A DNA stretch of 64,000 nt from Acetobacter sicerae (GCF_011516765.1 NZ_JAAABN010000006.1:1-64000); one strand, 5' to 3'; counted from the first letter of the stretch, positions 45,196-54,459 are shown. Made by a program: numbers and translations. The notes: generated by a model from the sequence alone, not told the origin.

Positions 45196-46404
45196 ATGAC
45201 TGACGCCCCCCTGATCTGGCTTCTCGCAGGAGAAGCCAGTGGAGACGTGCTGGGTACACGTCTGATGGCCGCTCTGCGGAAACAGCGGCCTGATGTCCGC
45301 TTTGCGGGAGTGGGCGGCCCGCGCATGACCGAGGCCGGTTTGATCAGTCTTTTTCCCATGAAGGATCTTGCCGTCATGGGGCTGGTGGAGATTCTGCCCC
45401 GCATACGGTCGCTTTCCCGCCGCCTTGACGAGGCCGTGGCGCATATCGAGGCATTGCAGCCCGATCTGGTTGTGACCATCGACAGCCCCGGCTTTTCACT
45501 CCGGCTGCTACGCCGGATCGCCCCGCTGCGTATTCCGCGCATCCAGTATGTCGCGCCGCAGGTCTGGGCGTGGCGGGAACACCGTGTGAGAAAATTTCCC
45601 GGTCTGTGGGAAAAGCTTCTTGTTCTGCTTCCATTTGAGGAAACCTTCTTCCAGAAGCATGGTCTTGATGCGCATTTCGTCGGCCATCCCGTACTTCAGT
45701 CGGAAGCCGATAGAGGTGACGCACAGCGGTTCCGAAAACAGCATGGCCTTCAGGACACGGCTCCCGTCCTGATCCTGATGCCCGGCAGCCGACGCTCGGA
45801 GGCGCCGCGTCTGCTACCGGTTTTCGGCGCGATGCTGGTTCTGCTTAAAAAGCGGATGCCAGACATTGTGCCGGTCATTCCCGTTTCTTCGGTCGTGGCG
45901 GATACTGTCAGAAAAGCGACGGCCCTTTGGCCTGTGCCACCGCTGATCGTGACGGAAACCACCGAAAAGCATGATGCTTTCGCAGCGGCCAGCGCGGCTC
46001 TGACAAAGTCCGGTACATCGACGCTGGAGCTGGCTCTTGCGGGCGTGCCCATGGCTGTGACCTATCGCGTCAATCCGCTCACCGCGGCCATCGCCCGTCG
46101 CCTCATCCGTGTTCCGTATGTCGCCATGGTCAATCTTCTGGCGAAAAAGGCGCTGGTCCCTGAACTGCTTCAGGAAGACTGCCGGGCGGACAAGCTGGCG
46201 CGAACGGTCATTCAACTCATGACCGACCCGCTCCTTCAGGCCCGACAGAAAGAAGGGTTTGCAACCCTGCTCACCGGCCTGCACGCACCGGGGGCCGCAA
46301 CGCCTGCAGATGCAGCCGCCACTGAAATTCTGACGCTCCTTCAGGAAGACGCCGCCAGCCCGACTTCACTCCATTCTGATGGCTGCCCCCCGGAGCGGGC
46401 ATAG
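45196..46404 (+). CDS. lpxB: Lipid-A-disaccharide synthase
   Basis: A 402-aa glycosyltransferase (GT19) that joins UDP-diacylglucosamine and lipid X to form the lipid A disaccharide. It has WLLAGEASGDVLGTRLMAAL and FAGVGGPRMTEAGL at the start, PQVWAWREHRVRK, VGHPVLQ, LMPGSRRSE and a C-terminal SGTSTLELALAGVPM that matches the LpxB donor site. Length is typical. The other lpx genes are not in the window. Confidence 0.95.
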   Translation: MTDAPLIWLLAGEASGDVLGTRLMAALRKQRPDVRFAGVGGPRMTEAGLISLFPMKDLAVMGLVEILPRIRSLSRRLDEAVAHIEALQPDLVVTIDSPGFSLRLLRRIAPLRIPRIQYVAPQVWAWREHRVRKFPGLWEKLLVLLPFEETFFQKHGLDAHFVGHPVLQSEADRGDAQRFRKQHGLQDTAPVLILMPGSRRSEAPRLLPVFGAMLVLLKKRMPDIVPVIPVSSVVADTVRKATALWPVPPLIVTETTEKHDAFAAASAALTKSGTSTLELALAGVPMAVTYRVNPLTAAIARRLIRVPYVAMVNLLAKKALVPELLQEDCRADKLARTVIQLMTDPLLQARQKEGFATLLTGLHAPGAATPADAAATEILTLLQEDAASPTSLHSDGCPPERA

Positions 46405-46502
46405 TGCTTCGCCTCACCTCTTGTTACAGTATGTAATATTCCTGCCTCATTCAGAGAACAGGAAAACTATAAGACCATGACAAGAAACAGTATCAGGGAT
46501 TT

Positions 46503-47048
46503 ATGATGAAGCGCGTAGCTTTCGCAGGTTTTGCCGTTCTGTCTCTCGCCATTGCGGCGAAAGATGTACACGCCCAGAGCGCTGTCCCGGCGGACCAGCA
46601 GTCATTTGGTTCTTCCCTGCTTTCCGGCGTACGCCAGGCAGGTCAGGACGCTGTCAATCAGAGCGTTACAAACACGCGGTCCAATCTGGAAAACCGCGCC
46701 AATTCCTACAATCAGAACATTTCCAATCGTGAAAAAGCTCTGAGTGACAAGGTTAACGGCTACCGTGACAGTGTCAGCAACCGTGAGAAAGCGCTGAGTG
46801 ATCGGGTCGACAATGCCCAGAACAGCGTGAACAACAAGGTTAATGGTTACCGAGACGGTATAACAGAGCGCGAAAAGGCCCTCACCGATCGAGCCACCAA
46901 TGCCCGAAACAATGTGAACAATAACATCAAAAGCTATCGGGACGATGTAAACAACCGCAGAGAAGACATCGACAACTCCTACAAGGCCAAGAAGTCACAG
47001 CTCAAGGCCACCAGAGACGCTGGCAAGTCACTTCTCGGCAACTGGTAA
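46503..47048 (+). CDS. Exported protein with tandem charged helical repeats
   Basis: A 181-aa protein with a signal peptide (residues 1-25, ending VHAQS) and then a nearly pure tandem repeat. Units are NREKALSDKVNGYRDSVS (about 75-92), NREKALSDRVDNAQ with NSVNNKVNGYRDGIT, and EREKALTDRATNAR with NNVNNNIKSYRDDVN. It is rich in Asn, Arg, Asp and Lys and should form long amphipathic or coiled-coil helices in the periplasm or at the cell surface. A second ATG follows directly. Function is unknown. Confidence 0.72.
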   Translation: MMKRVAFAGFAVLSLAIAAKDVHAQSAVPADQQSFGSSLLSGVRQAGQDAVNQSVTNTRSNLENRANSYNQNISNREKALSDKVNGYRDSVSNREKALSDRVDNAQNSVNNKVNGYRDGITEREKALTDRATNARNNVNNNIKSYRDDVNNRREDIDNSYKAKKSQLKATRDAGKSLLGNW

Positions 47049-47089
47049 AGCAGCAGGCTGACAGGTCTCCCCTGTCAGCCTCAGCCCAT

Positions 47090-47716
47090 TTACTTCAATT
47101 TGCTGTCGGATGATCCAGCTGGTCGGTGCGTTTTAGGAGCACGGACCTCGAAGCTGACGGTTTTTTCAGATCCACCCAGAAAGTGAAACTGAACGGGAAC
47201 GCTCATTCCCTGATTTATCATCTTTCCTTCAGCCACCTTGCAGACAAGGTGATATCCCCCCGGCGGAAAGACCACCATCTGCTTTGCCGGCAGGGTCAGA
47301 TGCGTGAATAGCTGCCGCGTCAGCGTGCCAACTTCCAGATCGGAATGATAGCCGAACATCGCCGAACAGGACGATGACGAAATCCGGTCGACCAGATAGG
47401 ACGTGTCCGAGTCATTTTCCAACTCAAAATAGGCGGCAACATATTGCTGTCCTACCCCGACATGCTGCATCCACGCGCTTTTTATGGACACATCATCAGC
47501 AGCATGCTCTTGCCCGGGCACATCTGCGGCGACGAAACGAGGCTTGCCGGTTTCAGTTTCCAGTTCGTCCTCGTGAGGAAGCTGCGTTGAGTCCGCATGC
47601 ACCGCGGAAGCGAACAAAAGCACGGAAACACCAAGGGCGCTCGCCAGATAACGTCCCAACACCGCACCTTTTCCCGTTGCTCTGATGTTTTTCCACGAAA
47701 CATACAGATTTCTCAC
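47090..47716 (-). CDS. PCuAC-like (copper chaperone-type) exported protein
   Basis: A 208-aa protein with a signal sequence and one PCuAC domain: QYVAAYFELENDSDTSYLVDRISSS, then LPAKQMVVFPPGGYHLVCKV and VPVQFHFLGG. The GGYHL motif is present, but the usual His/Met copper ligands are only partly kept (SAMFGYHSDLE), so copper binding is uncertain. A GTG start at 47716 is chosen because AAGGAG lies 6 bp before it; the longer frame to 47926 would place 70 polar residues before the signal. Confidence 0.72.
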   Translation of the reverse strand: MRNLYVSWKNIRATGKGAVLGRYLASALGVSVLLFASAVHADSTQLPHEDELETETGKPRFVAADVPGQEHAADDVSIKSAWMQHVGVGQQYVAAYFELENDSDTSYLVDRISSSSCSAMFGYHSDLEVGTLTRQLFTHLTLPAKQMVVFPPGGYHLVCKVAEGKMINQGMSVPVQFHFLGGSEKTVSFEVRAPKTHRPAGSSDSKLK

Positions 47717-47946
47717 ACCCCACTCCTTTCCGCATGCCCGCGTCACTTTTATCCGGTTCGCGTCAGCGCATGTGCGACTCTGCGAAAACTGCCCGGGTTG
47801 CGGGTGGGACTCCCGGGTGATTTGGCGGTATACCACTGAATTATGAAAAACAGTTCCTGCGTCCCGGTCGCAGGAGCCATGAAAGCGCCGGACAAGGTCG
47901 CCATTATCGCGACGCCCGGTCAGCATGAGGTCAGGAACAGTAGATA

Positions 47947-48417
47947 ATGCGGTGCCCTTTCTGCAGCGAAGCCGAGACTCAGGTGAAGGACAGTCGTCCG
48001 GCGGAAGATGGAACGTCCATCCGCCGTCGTCGCGCCTGTGCGACCTGCGGCCAGCGCTTCACAACCGTTGAACGTGTCCAGCTTCGTGAACTGACCGTGG
48101 TGAAGGCCGATGGACGCCGGGCCCTGTTCGATCGGGAAAAACTCTCCCGCTCCATCCGGATCGCGCTCCGCAAGCGCCCGGTCTCGGAGGAACAGATCGA
48201 ACAGATGGTCAGCGGTATCGTCAGACGGCTGGAAGCTTCCGGAGAAAGTGAGATTTCGACCACACGGGTGGGAGAACTGGCCATGGAATCGCTCCACGCG
48301 ATTGACGCAGTCGGTTATGTCCGTTTTGCCAGCGTGTACCGGGACTTCCGTGAGACAAAAGACTTCTCGGAAATTCTCACCAGCATCGATGACCGACGCA
48401 AGCAGACAACTAAATAA
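47947..48417 (+). CDS. nrdR: Transcriptional repressor NrdR
   Basis: A 156-aa protein with an N-terminal zinc ribbon (Cys3, Cys6, Cys31, Cys34, in MRCPFC and [11 protein letters not shown]) and an ATP-cone domain ([16 protein letters not shown]). NrdR senses ATP and dATP and represses ribonucleotide reductase genes. It is followed by nusB 89 bp later. In many alphaproteobacteria riboflavin genes lie between nrdR and nusB; here they are absent. Confidence 0.96.
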   Translation: MRCPFCSEAETQVKDSRPAEDGTSIRRRRACATCGQRFTTVERVQLRELTVVKADGRRALFDREKLSRSIRIALRKRPVSEEQIEQMVSGIVRRLEASGESEISTTRVGELAMESLHAIDAVGYVRFASVYRDFRETKDFSEILTSIDDRRKQTTK

Positions 48418-48505
48418 GACATCAATGCTCCGAAGGGCTGGACCTTGCGCCTCAAAGGCGTCATTTAGCGCCCCCTTGGATAACCATTTGGCAGGAGGCA
48501 CGATC

Positions 48506-49114
48506 ATGGCCCATTCAGACGACCGACTGAGTCCGGCCATGCGTCCGCGCACCGCCGCCCGTGTCGCCGCCGTTCAGGCTGTCTTTCAGATCGAACAGGG
48601 TAATGACACCGCAGACAGTGTCATCATCCAGTTTGTCCAGCACCGTCTGGGCACGACGCTCGCTGGCGAGACCTTCGACGATGGTTTCATTCCAGAAGCC
48701 GATGTGACGCTCTTCACCCGCCTCACCCGTCAGGCGGAAGCCGGTACGGAGCATGTTCATGAGTTGCTGGCGGAAGTGCTGCCGCCGACCTGGCCGGTCA
48801 AGCGCCTTGATCCGGTGCTCCGTTCCCTGTTTGCTGTCGCGATTACCGAGATGGAAGAAAAAGGCGCACCGCCGGTCAACGTCATCATCAATGAATATCT
48901 TGATGTTGCGCACGGCTTTTTCTCTGGCGATGAACCCAAGCTGGTGAACGGCGTTCTGGATGCAGTCGCCAAGCGCCGGGCAGCCGCGGCACAAGGCGTA
49001 GCATCCAGCGAAGAGCCGAAAGTGGAGGCAGAACTGTCGGAGGATGGTCCTGCGGATCATGCCCTGACGGAAGCCGCCGCAGAAACGGACCATTCCCATG
49101 ACGGACAGGCCTGA
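48506..49114 (+). CDS. nusB: Transcription antitermination factor NusB
   Basis: A 202-aa NusB protein that acts in rRNA antitermination and in RNA folding with NusE. It has RTAARVAAVQAVFQIEQ at the start, RLDPVLRSLFAVAITEM in the middle and VIINEYLDVAHGFFSGDEPKLVNGVLDAVAKR at the end, the usual fingerprint. A 40-residue acidic tail follows, which is longer than in most NusB proteins. AGGAGG lies before the ATG, and it overlaps thiL by 17 bp. Confidence 0.94.
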   Translation: MAHSDDRLSPAMRPRTAARVAAVQAVFQIEQGNDTADSVIIQFVQHRLGTTLAGETFDDGFIPEADVTLFTRLTRQAEAGTEHVHELLAEVLPPTWPVKRLDPVLRSLFAVAITEMEEKGAPPVNVIINEYLDVAHGFFSGDEPKLVNGVLDAVAKRRAAAAQGVASSEEPKVEAELSEDGPADHALTEAAAETDHSHDGQA

Positions 49115-50108
49115 CCTCACTTTCTCCACGGACAGCCTTCCACAAACGCTTCCGGACGAATTCTCCTTTATCCGCCGTCATTTCCGTCGCCTCGCCGGAA
49201 AGGACGCGCTGGATCTCACCGACGACGCTGCGGTGTTCACGCCGCCGTCCGGAAAGGAACTGGTGATCGCCGCCGACGCCATGGTCGAAGGCGTGCATTT
49301 TCTTCCCGATGATCCGCCGGACACCATTGGCCGCAAGCTGCTGCGCACCAATCTTTCCGACATAGCGGCGATGGGCGCCAATCCTTTTGCATGGCTGCTG
49401 ACGCTTGCCTGCCCCAAGACGGACAGTCGATATAACGACGCCTGGTTCGAGGCTTTCTCGGACGGACTTGCCGAAGATCAGGCGCTGTTCGGCGTCTCTC
49501 TGCTCGGCGGCGACACGACGTCTACACGCGGCCCTCTGGTTCTCTCTCTTACCATCCTTGGCGACGTCTCACCGGGGCAGGCCCTTCGACGCAATGGCGC
49601 GCAGGAAGGTGATGGGCTCTGGGTCACGGGCACGATCGGAGACGGAGCGCTTGGGCTTCTGGCGCTTCAGGACAAGGTTGCTGACCCCACAGGCTGGCTT
49701 ACGGAGCGTTATCGCCTGCCTCGCCCCCGCCTTGGGCTGGCCCTATCGGGCATCGCTCATGCCGCCATGGATGTGTCAGATGGGCTGGTGCAGGACACCG
49801 GGCATCTCGCACGGGAAAGCGGGCTGGGAGCGCGGCTCAATGTCGATAGCGTGCCATTGTCAGACGCCGCACGGAGTGTTGTCACCGATGATGATGGCCT
49901 CGCTCTCTGCCTGACCGGTGGCGATGATTACGAACTGCTGCTGGCTGTTCCGGATGATCAGACGTCTGCTCTGCTGGCCCGCTGTCGGGCGCAGAAGATT
50001 GCTGTCACCCGGATTGGAGAGTTTGTGAGTGATCAGGCTGGCGTTCAGGTTCTGCGTCATGACGGTTCACTTTTCCCGCTACGTCATCAGGGCTGGAGCC
50101 ACTTCTGA
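49098..50108 (+). CDS. thiL: Thiamine-monophosphate kinase
   Basis: A 336-aa enzyme that phosphorylates thiamine phosphate to the active diphosphate. It has the FSFIRRHFR start, DDAAVFTPP, AADAMVEGVHF, NLSDIAAMGA, GGDTTST and AAMDVSDGLVQDTGHLARES, all typical of ThiL. It overlaps nusB by 17 bp, so the two are coupled. Confidence 0.96.
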   Translation: MTDRPDLTFSTDSLPQTLPDEFSFIRRHFRRLAGKDALDLTDDAAVFTPPSGKELVIAADAMVEGVHFLPDDPPDTIGRKLLRTNLSDIAAMGANPFAWLLTLACPKTDSRYNDAWFEAFSDGLAEDQALFGVSLLGGDTTSTRGPLVLSLTILGDVSPGQALRRNGAQEGDGLWVTGTIGDGALGLLALQDKVADPTGWLTERYRLPRPRLGLALSGIAHAAMDVSDGLVQDTGHLARESGLGARLNVDSVPLSDAARSVVTDDDGLALCLTGGDDYELLLAVPDDQTSALLARCRAQKIAVTRIGEFVSDQAGVQVLRHDGSLFPLRHQGWSHF

Positions 50109-50267
50109 TTTGGCAACAGTTGCTTGAAACCGAGAAATATCCGTCAATACATTACTTAAAAGAAGAAGAAATATATTTAACAATATAGTTTTATACTACA
50201 AATACACCTGTTTTTTCATCAGAAAAACCATTTCCAAACCAGAAACTTCAATTTTAAAGAGTTGTCC

Positions 50268-50286
50268 TCATAGATCATATCTATGA
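50268..50286. promoter_or_regulatory. LysR-type operator dyad (AT-N11-AT)
   Basis: TCATAGAT-CAT-ATCTATGA is an 8+8 bp dyad with 3 central bases and contains the LysR-type pattern AT-N11-AT. It lies 87 bp upstream of the first gene of the group that includes a LysR regulator, in an AT-rich 264-bp gap (50109-50372) that holds no convincing gene. Confidence 0.6.
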
Positions 50287-50372
50287 AATCTATTGACCAT
50301 TTATACGTTACGATTCCATTATGATATATGAGAAAAAGATGACCACAGGCGGTGTTCAGGTAAGAGACCCCA

Positions 50373-51173
50373 ATGGATTGTCGAGAAATCACCAGATCAA
50401 AAATCGCTATCCCTAGTCTCGTTGGATTATGGACGCGAAGCCTTATTGAATGGACCGACGGCAGGCGTGACGAGAGCACGAAAGTCTTCTGGCTGCAGGG
50501 GAAAAACCATTTTATTGACCTGCGCCAGCCAGCTGCCCTGCCTCGTTTTCCAGACAGAAAATGTCGTGACGATCTGACACGCCAAGACTGCCTCGCCTTG
50601 TCCCGACAGGAAGGGTTCGCGGGTCATCTTCAAATGACCGGCGATGCTTATGAATGGGTTCGTGTGATCGACTATCAACCCGCCCAAAGTCTGGCTGACG
50701 CAGGGTTTCTTCATTGGCAGAACACGACCCTGATAGAGACTGGTAGGGATTTGCCTTACACCGAACACTGGAACCGTGAAAAAGGCTTCACCTCGTCAAT
50801 CCCATTACATCTTCAGCTTGAGGATCGGACAAACGGTTGCCGGGCTGCTTTTCTCATGGTCGGACGTGATTTCATGTTCGCCAGAGAGCGAACTGTTTCC
50901 ATTCCTCCGGGCATGACGCTCCACGAAGCGGTCAGTCAGGCGTCAAATGAAGAGCACGCCCGCCAGTTGGTCGATTGTGAAATCTCTTTTGGCAGCATTG
51001 CTGAAGCTGGCGGACCGCTCCTCATCCACAACTCAACGCTCCCCTGGAAAACAGGCACGCTCTTCCAGTTCGACCTGTCAGGCGAAACCATCGTCACAAT
51101 TCCCGATATCGCGCCCAATGGAAAAAATCTGACACGCAGGTGGCATCGGGTACACACAGAAGGAAACTGCTGA
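50373..51173 (+). CDS. Conserved protein of unknown function, coupled to a 2OG oxygenase
   Basis: A 266-aa soluble protein, family not recognised. It has LWTRSLIEWTDG, then STKVFWLQGKNHFIDLRQPAALP, SRQEGFAGHLQMTGDAYEWVRVIDYQP, and LIETGRDLPYTEHWNRE, a pattern of beta strands and turns that suggests a calycin-like or similar barrel. It has no signal peptide or membrane segment. The ribosome-binding site is weak. The stop shares bases with the oxygenase start (TGATG), so the two are made together. Confidence 0.7.
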   Translation: MDCREITRSKIAIPSLVGLWTRSLIEWTDGRRDESTKVFWLQGKNHFIDLRQPAALPRFPDRKCRDDLTRQDCLALSRQEGFAGHLQMTGDAYEWVRVIDYQPAQSLADAGFLHWQNTTLIETGRDLPYTEHWNREKGFTSSIPLHLQLEDRTNGCRAAFLMVGRDFMFARERTVSIPPGMTLHEAVSQASNEEHARQLVDCEISFGSIAEAGGPLLIHNSTLPWKTGTLFQFDLSGETIVTIPDIAPNGKNLTRRWHRVHTEGNC

Positions 51174-52198
51174 TGACCAGTACTTTCACGACGATACCTG
51201 TCATCGATATTTCCGGGCTGTCCGGCACTTCTGAACAGAAGCAGACTGTCGTTGAAAATCTCGGTGATGCTGCACGCCATGTCGGTTTCATGTACATCAC
51301 CGGTCACGGGATGGAACCTTCCCTGTTCTCCAACATGCTGCGTGAGACGAAAGCCTTCTTCGACCTCCCCATCGAAGAAAAAATGGCTCTTTATATTGGA
51401 AAATCCTCCAACCATCGTGGATACGTCCCGCAGGGAGAGGAAGTTTTCCCAAGCGGCAGCAAAGATCTCAAGGAAGCCTTCGATCTGTCGCTGGACCTGC
51501 CTTCCGACGATCCTGATTATCTTGCAGGCAATCCCCTTCTCGGCCCCAACCAGTGGCCACCCATTCCGCAGTTCCGTGAAATTATAACAGCTTACTACAA
51601 CAGCGTTTTCAATGTCGGTCGTCGTCTTATATCAGCATTCGCCCTGGCGTTAGGGCTGGATGCTGATGCGTTTGAGAAGAGCCTGACCAGACCTCCCAGT
51701 CAGTTACGGCTGATCCATTACCCTTATGATCCGACAGCGCATGATGTCGCTGGCATCGGGGCGCATACCGACTTCGAATGTTTTACATTGCTACGGGCAA
51801 CCGCTCCCGGACTGGAAGTCATGAATGGTCAGGGAGAATGGATTGATGCGCCTCCGGTCGAAAATGCCTTTATCGTCAATATTGGTGACATGCTGGAACT
51901 GCTCAGTGGTGGAGAGTTTATCGCAACGTCACATCGCGTTCGGAAAGTAAAAGAAGAACGCTATTCCTTTCCTCTATTTTTCTCTCTGGACTATGATGTA
52001 CGGGTGCAGCCGCTTCCCGGGCGGGAAAATCCTGCACTCCCGGCGCAAAGTCTTGTGGCTGGCGAGCATCTTTTTGCCCAGACAGCACAGATATTCACCT
52101 ATCTGAAGCAGCGCCTTGCGGATGGATCGCTGGTCTTGCCAGACTCATCGCTAGCGCTCTCCTCTTTCGGACAGGAAGCACGCCATCCGAATGCGTAA
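51173..52198 (+). CDS. Isopenicillin N synthase-like 2-oxoglutarate/Fe(II) oxygenase
   Basis: A 341-aa oxygenase of the IPNS/2OG family. The N-terminal DIOX_N part reads IPVIDISGL and RHVGFMYITGHGM; the jelly-roll has iron ligands His198, Asp200 (GAHTDFECFTLL) and His254, and the 2OG-binding Arg263/Ser265 (RYSFPLFF). Such enzymes hydroxylate or ring-open small molecules; the substrate here is unknown. It is coupled to the protein upstream and followed by a LysR gene on the same strand. Confidence 0.87.
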   Translation: MTSTFTTIPVIDISGLSGTSEQKQTVVENLGDAARHVGFMYITGHGMEPSLFSNMLRETKAFFDLPIEEKMALYIGKSSNHRGYVPQGEEVFPSGSKDLKEAFDLSLDLPSDDPDYLAGNPLLGPNQWPPIPQFREIITAYYNSVFNVGRRLISAFALALGLDADAFEKSLTRPPSQLRLIHYPYDPTAHDVAGIGAHTDFECFTLLRATAPGLEVMNGQGEWIDAPPVENAFIVNIGDMLELLSGGEFIATSHRVRKVKEERYSFPLFFSLDYDVRVQPLPGRENPALPAQSLVAGEHLFAQTAQIFTYLKQRLADGSLVLPDSSLALSSFGQEARHPNA

Positions 52199-52256
52199 TA
52201 TCATGATGGTCTTTTCACTGTTTCTGTAGGTGACACTCTTTTCAAATCGGAACGGG

Positions 52257-53249
52257 ATGAAAGTGAAAACACAAAATGTGGTCTCTCCCACAGAACAGAC
52301 GCTCAAGGCTTTCATCCGTAAAGTTGACTGGAATCTCTGCCGGGATTTTCTGTCTATTGTTGAATATGGAGGTATAGGCGCCGCTGCACGGGCAACTTCA
52401 CGACAGCAGCCAAGCCTTAGCGCCGCACTCAAGCGATTTGAAAATCACATCGGTTTTACGCTCTGCTCCCGGTCAAGCCGGGGAATAGAACTTACACCAT
52501 CAGGAAAGGTTGTTTTCGAACTCTGCCGGGAAATGGCTGGTTGCGTCATGGCGATCCCTCAGCATGCGGCGGCGGCTGCAGGGTGCATCGACGGCACTCT
52601 GCGGCTCAGCATGGTTGCCGATCTTGGAATTCGCGCTGTCGATGACGCCATCATCATGTTTCATGAAATCTATCCAGCGGTTTCCCTTCACATTGATGTC
52701 GCACCATGGCGGGACACCATCGAAGCTGTCGTAAGAGGAGATGCTGATATCGGCATAAGTTGCGACAATGCGCCCCGCGACAGCCTTCGCTATGTTCCCA
52801 TCGGGCGAGAAGAGCAGCAGCTTTACTGTCATGCCTCTTCCCGCATTTTTCAGGAACTCACATCCTGCTCATCTGATCTCAGGCAGTATAAGCCGCAGGT
52901 TTTCTCAAAATATAATTTTGTTCTGACCGGCAATGATGAACCGCAGGAACTGTTCTCCTTCCGAAAACGCCATGGGCTGGGCCGCCATATCGGTGGACAG
53001 GCTGACACGCTGAGCGAGGCGCGGCGACTGATCCGTCTGGGAGTGGGGATCGGTTTTCTGCCAACAGATTTTGCGGCGGGAGATGTCCTGAGCGGACAAC
53101 TGATCCCGCTTCTACCCGAGGATATTCTGCCACGTTACCCGATCTACATGATCACCCGCGCAGAGACTCCCGACGGCACTGCGGCATCCCTGATCGTGAA
53201 CGTCATCATTTCAAGAACGGCAGGAAAGGAGATGCAGAAAAGCGCCTGA
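52257..53249 (+). CDS. LysR-family transcriptional regulator
   Basis: A 330-aa regulator. The N-terminal HTH (FLSIVEYGGIGAAARATSRQQPSLSAALKRFENHIG, about residues 25-60) is followed by a substrate-binding domain with GTLRLSMVADLG, ISCDNAP and GVGIGFLPTDFAAGD. The chosen ATG at 52257 follows GGAACGGG; a GTG nine codons earlier is possible. It probably controls the linked oxygenase genes and the binding protein, sensing a related small molecule. Confidence 0.87.
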   Translation: MKVKTQNVVSPTEQTLKAFIRKVDWNLCRDFLSIVEYGGIGAAARATSRQQPSLSAALKRFENHIGFTLCSRSSRGIELTPSGKVVFELCREMAGCVMAIPQHAAAAAGCIDGTLRLSMVADLGIRAVDDAIIMFHEIYPAVSLHIDVAPWRDTIEAVVRGDADIGISCDNAPRDSLRYVPIGREEQQLYCHASSRIFQELTSCSSDLRQYKPQVFSKYNFVLTGNDEPQELFSFRKRHGLGRHIGGQADTLSEARRLIRLGVGIGFLPTDFAAGDVLSGQLIPLLPEDILPRYPIYMITRAETPDGTAASLIVNVIISRTAGKEMQKSA

Positions 53250-53317
53250 ATCACATTCGTCTCTTCTTATCAAAAATTCGTCACGTGCCGTCCTCACCTC
53301 CGACAAAAGGAACTCTC

Positions 53318-54295
53318 ATGAAGTTACGATCAGGACTTAAACGTCTCGCTCTGGTCCTCGGCCTGTCCCTTGCCACACTGGGTTCCGCGCAGGCCGCTCC
53401 CCTACAGATCGGCTTCAGTGACTGGCCCGGTTTTGTGGCCTGGCAGATTGCCATCGAGAAAAACTGGTTCAAGGAAGCCGGCGTCGATGTCAATTTCCAG
53501 TGGTTCGACTATAGCGCCTCACTGGACGCTTACACCGCTGGAAAGCTCGATGCCGTCGGCACAACCAATGGTGATACGCTGGTGACAGGTGCGTCAGGTC
53601 GAAAAAGCGTTATCATTCTGGTCAATGATTATTCCGACGGCAATGACATGATTGTCGCTGTTCCCGGCATCACATCCCTCACCGAACTGAAGGGAAAGAA
53701 GATTGCCGTGGAAACAGGTCTTGTCGATCACCTCATGCTTCTGACGGCCCTCAAACAGGTCGGGCTTTCAGAAAAAGACGTGACGTTGGTGAATACCAAA
53801 ACCAATGAAACCCCGCAGGTTCTTGCCTCGGGCTCGGTCGCGGCCATTGCCGCCTGGCAACCCAGTTCGGGACAGGCTCTTCGGGAAGTGCCGGGTTCCA
53901 AACCACTCTTCACGTCGCGGGAAGCGCCGGGACTTATCTATGATGTTATGGCTGTCAGCCCGGAAAGTCTGAAAGAACACCGGGAGGAATGGAAACGACT
54001 CATCTCGGTGTGGGAACGCGTCGTAGCCTACATCAAAGACCCGAAAACACGTGATGACGCCGTCGCCATCATGTCTGCCCGCGTGGGTCTTCCTCCTGCA
54101 AGCTACACAAAGCTTCTCAAGGGCACTCATCTGCTGACCATTGAAGACGATCGCGAGATTTACAAAAGAACCGAAGGTCTTTCCTCTCTTCTGGGATCTA
54201 CCCGTAACGCCGATGCGTTCAACGTCCGTTACGATGTTTACAAAACCCCGCAGAACGTTCCGTCTTACCTCAATGCAAGCCTGATCCAGCCATAA
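53318..54295 (+). CDS. ABC substrate-binding protein, NitT/TauT (SsuA/TauA) type
   Basis: A 325-aa periplasmic binding protein with signal peptide (LALVLGLSLATLGSAQAA). The mature part has IGFSDWPGFVAWQIAIEKNWF, VNFQWFDYSASLDAYTAGKLDAVGTTNGD and LTELKGKKIAVETGLVDHL, matching the NMT1/TauT family that binds sulfonates, nitrate, or pyrimidine-like compounds. No permease or ATPase gene is adjacent, so it is an orphan. AAAAGGAA precedes the ATG. A hairpin terminator follows. Confidence 0.88.
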   Translation: MKLRSGLKRLALVLGLSLATLGSAQAAPLQIGFSDWPGFVAWQIAIEKNWFKEAGVDVNFQWFDYSASLDAYTAGKLDAVGTTNGDTLVTGASGRKSVIILVNDYSDGNDMIVAVPGITSLTELKGKKIAVETGLVDHLMLLTALKQVGLSEKDVTLVNTKTNETPQVLASGSVAAIAAWQPSSGQALREVPGSKPLFTSREAPGLIYDVMAVSPESLKEHREEWKRLISVWERVVAYIKDPKTRDDAVAIMSARVGLPPASYTKLLKGTHLLTIEDDREIYKRTEGLSSLLGSTRNADAFNVRYDVYKTPQNVPSYLNASLIQP

Positions 54296-54309
54296 GACGC
54301 CCACTTCAG

Positions 54310-54353
54310 GTCCGGCCTGCGCCTCAGATGCCTGAGGTCAGCCGGACTGTTTT
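54310..54353 (+). terminator. Terminator after the binding-protein gene
   Basis: Two nested stems are seen: GTCCGGC (54310-54316) with GCCGGAC (54341-54347), and CCTCAG with CTGAGG inside. A T-rich TGTTTTG follows. Confidence 0.75.
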
Positions 54354-54459
54354 GTTCAGAGTGCAGATCTCGTGACGTCTCTCTGACGTTGACAGCAGCC
54401 CTCATCGGTTCAGGATCAGCCGCAGACGGCAACGCTTTTCTGTCGAGAGGATATACGTC

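Noticed and set aside
50219..50479. 86-codon minus-strand frame in the AT-rich gap upstream of the unknown protein
   Set aside because: Low-complexity AT-rich translation, overlaps the start of the real gene and the LysR dyad.
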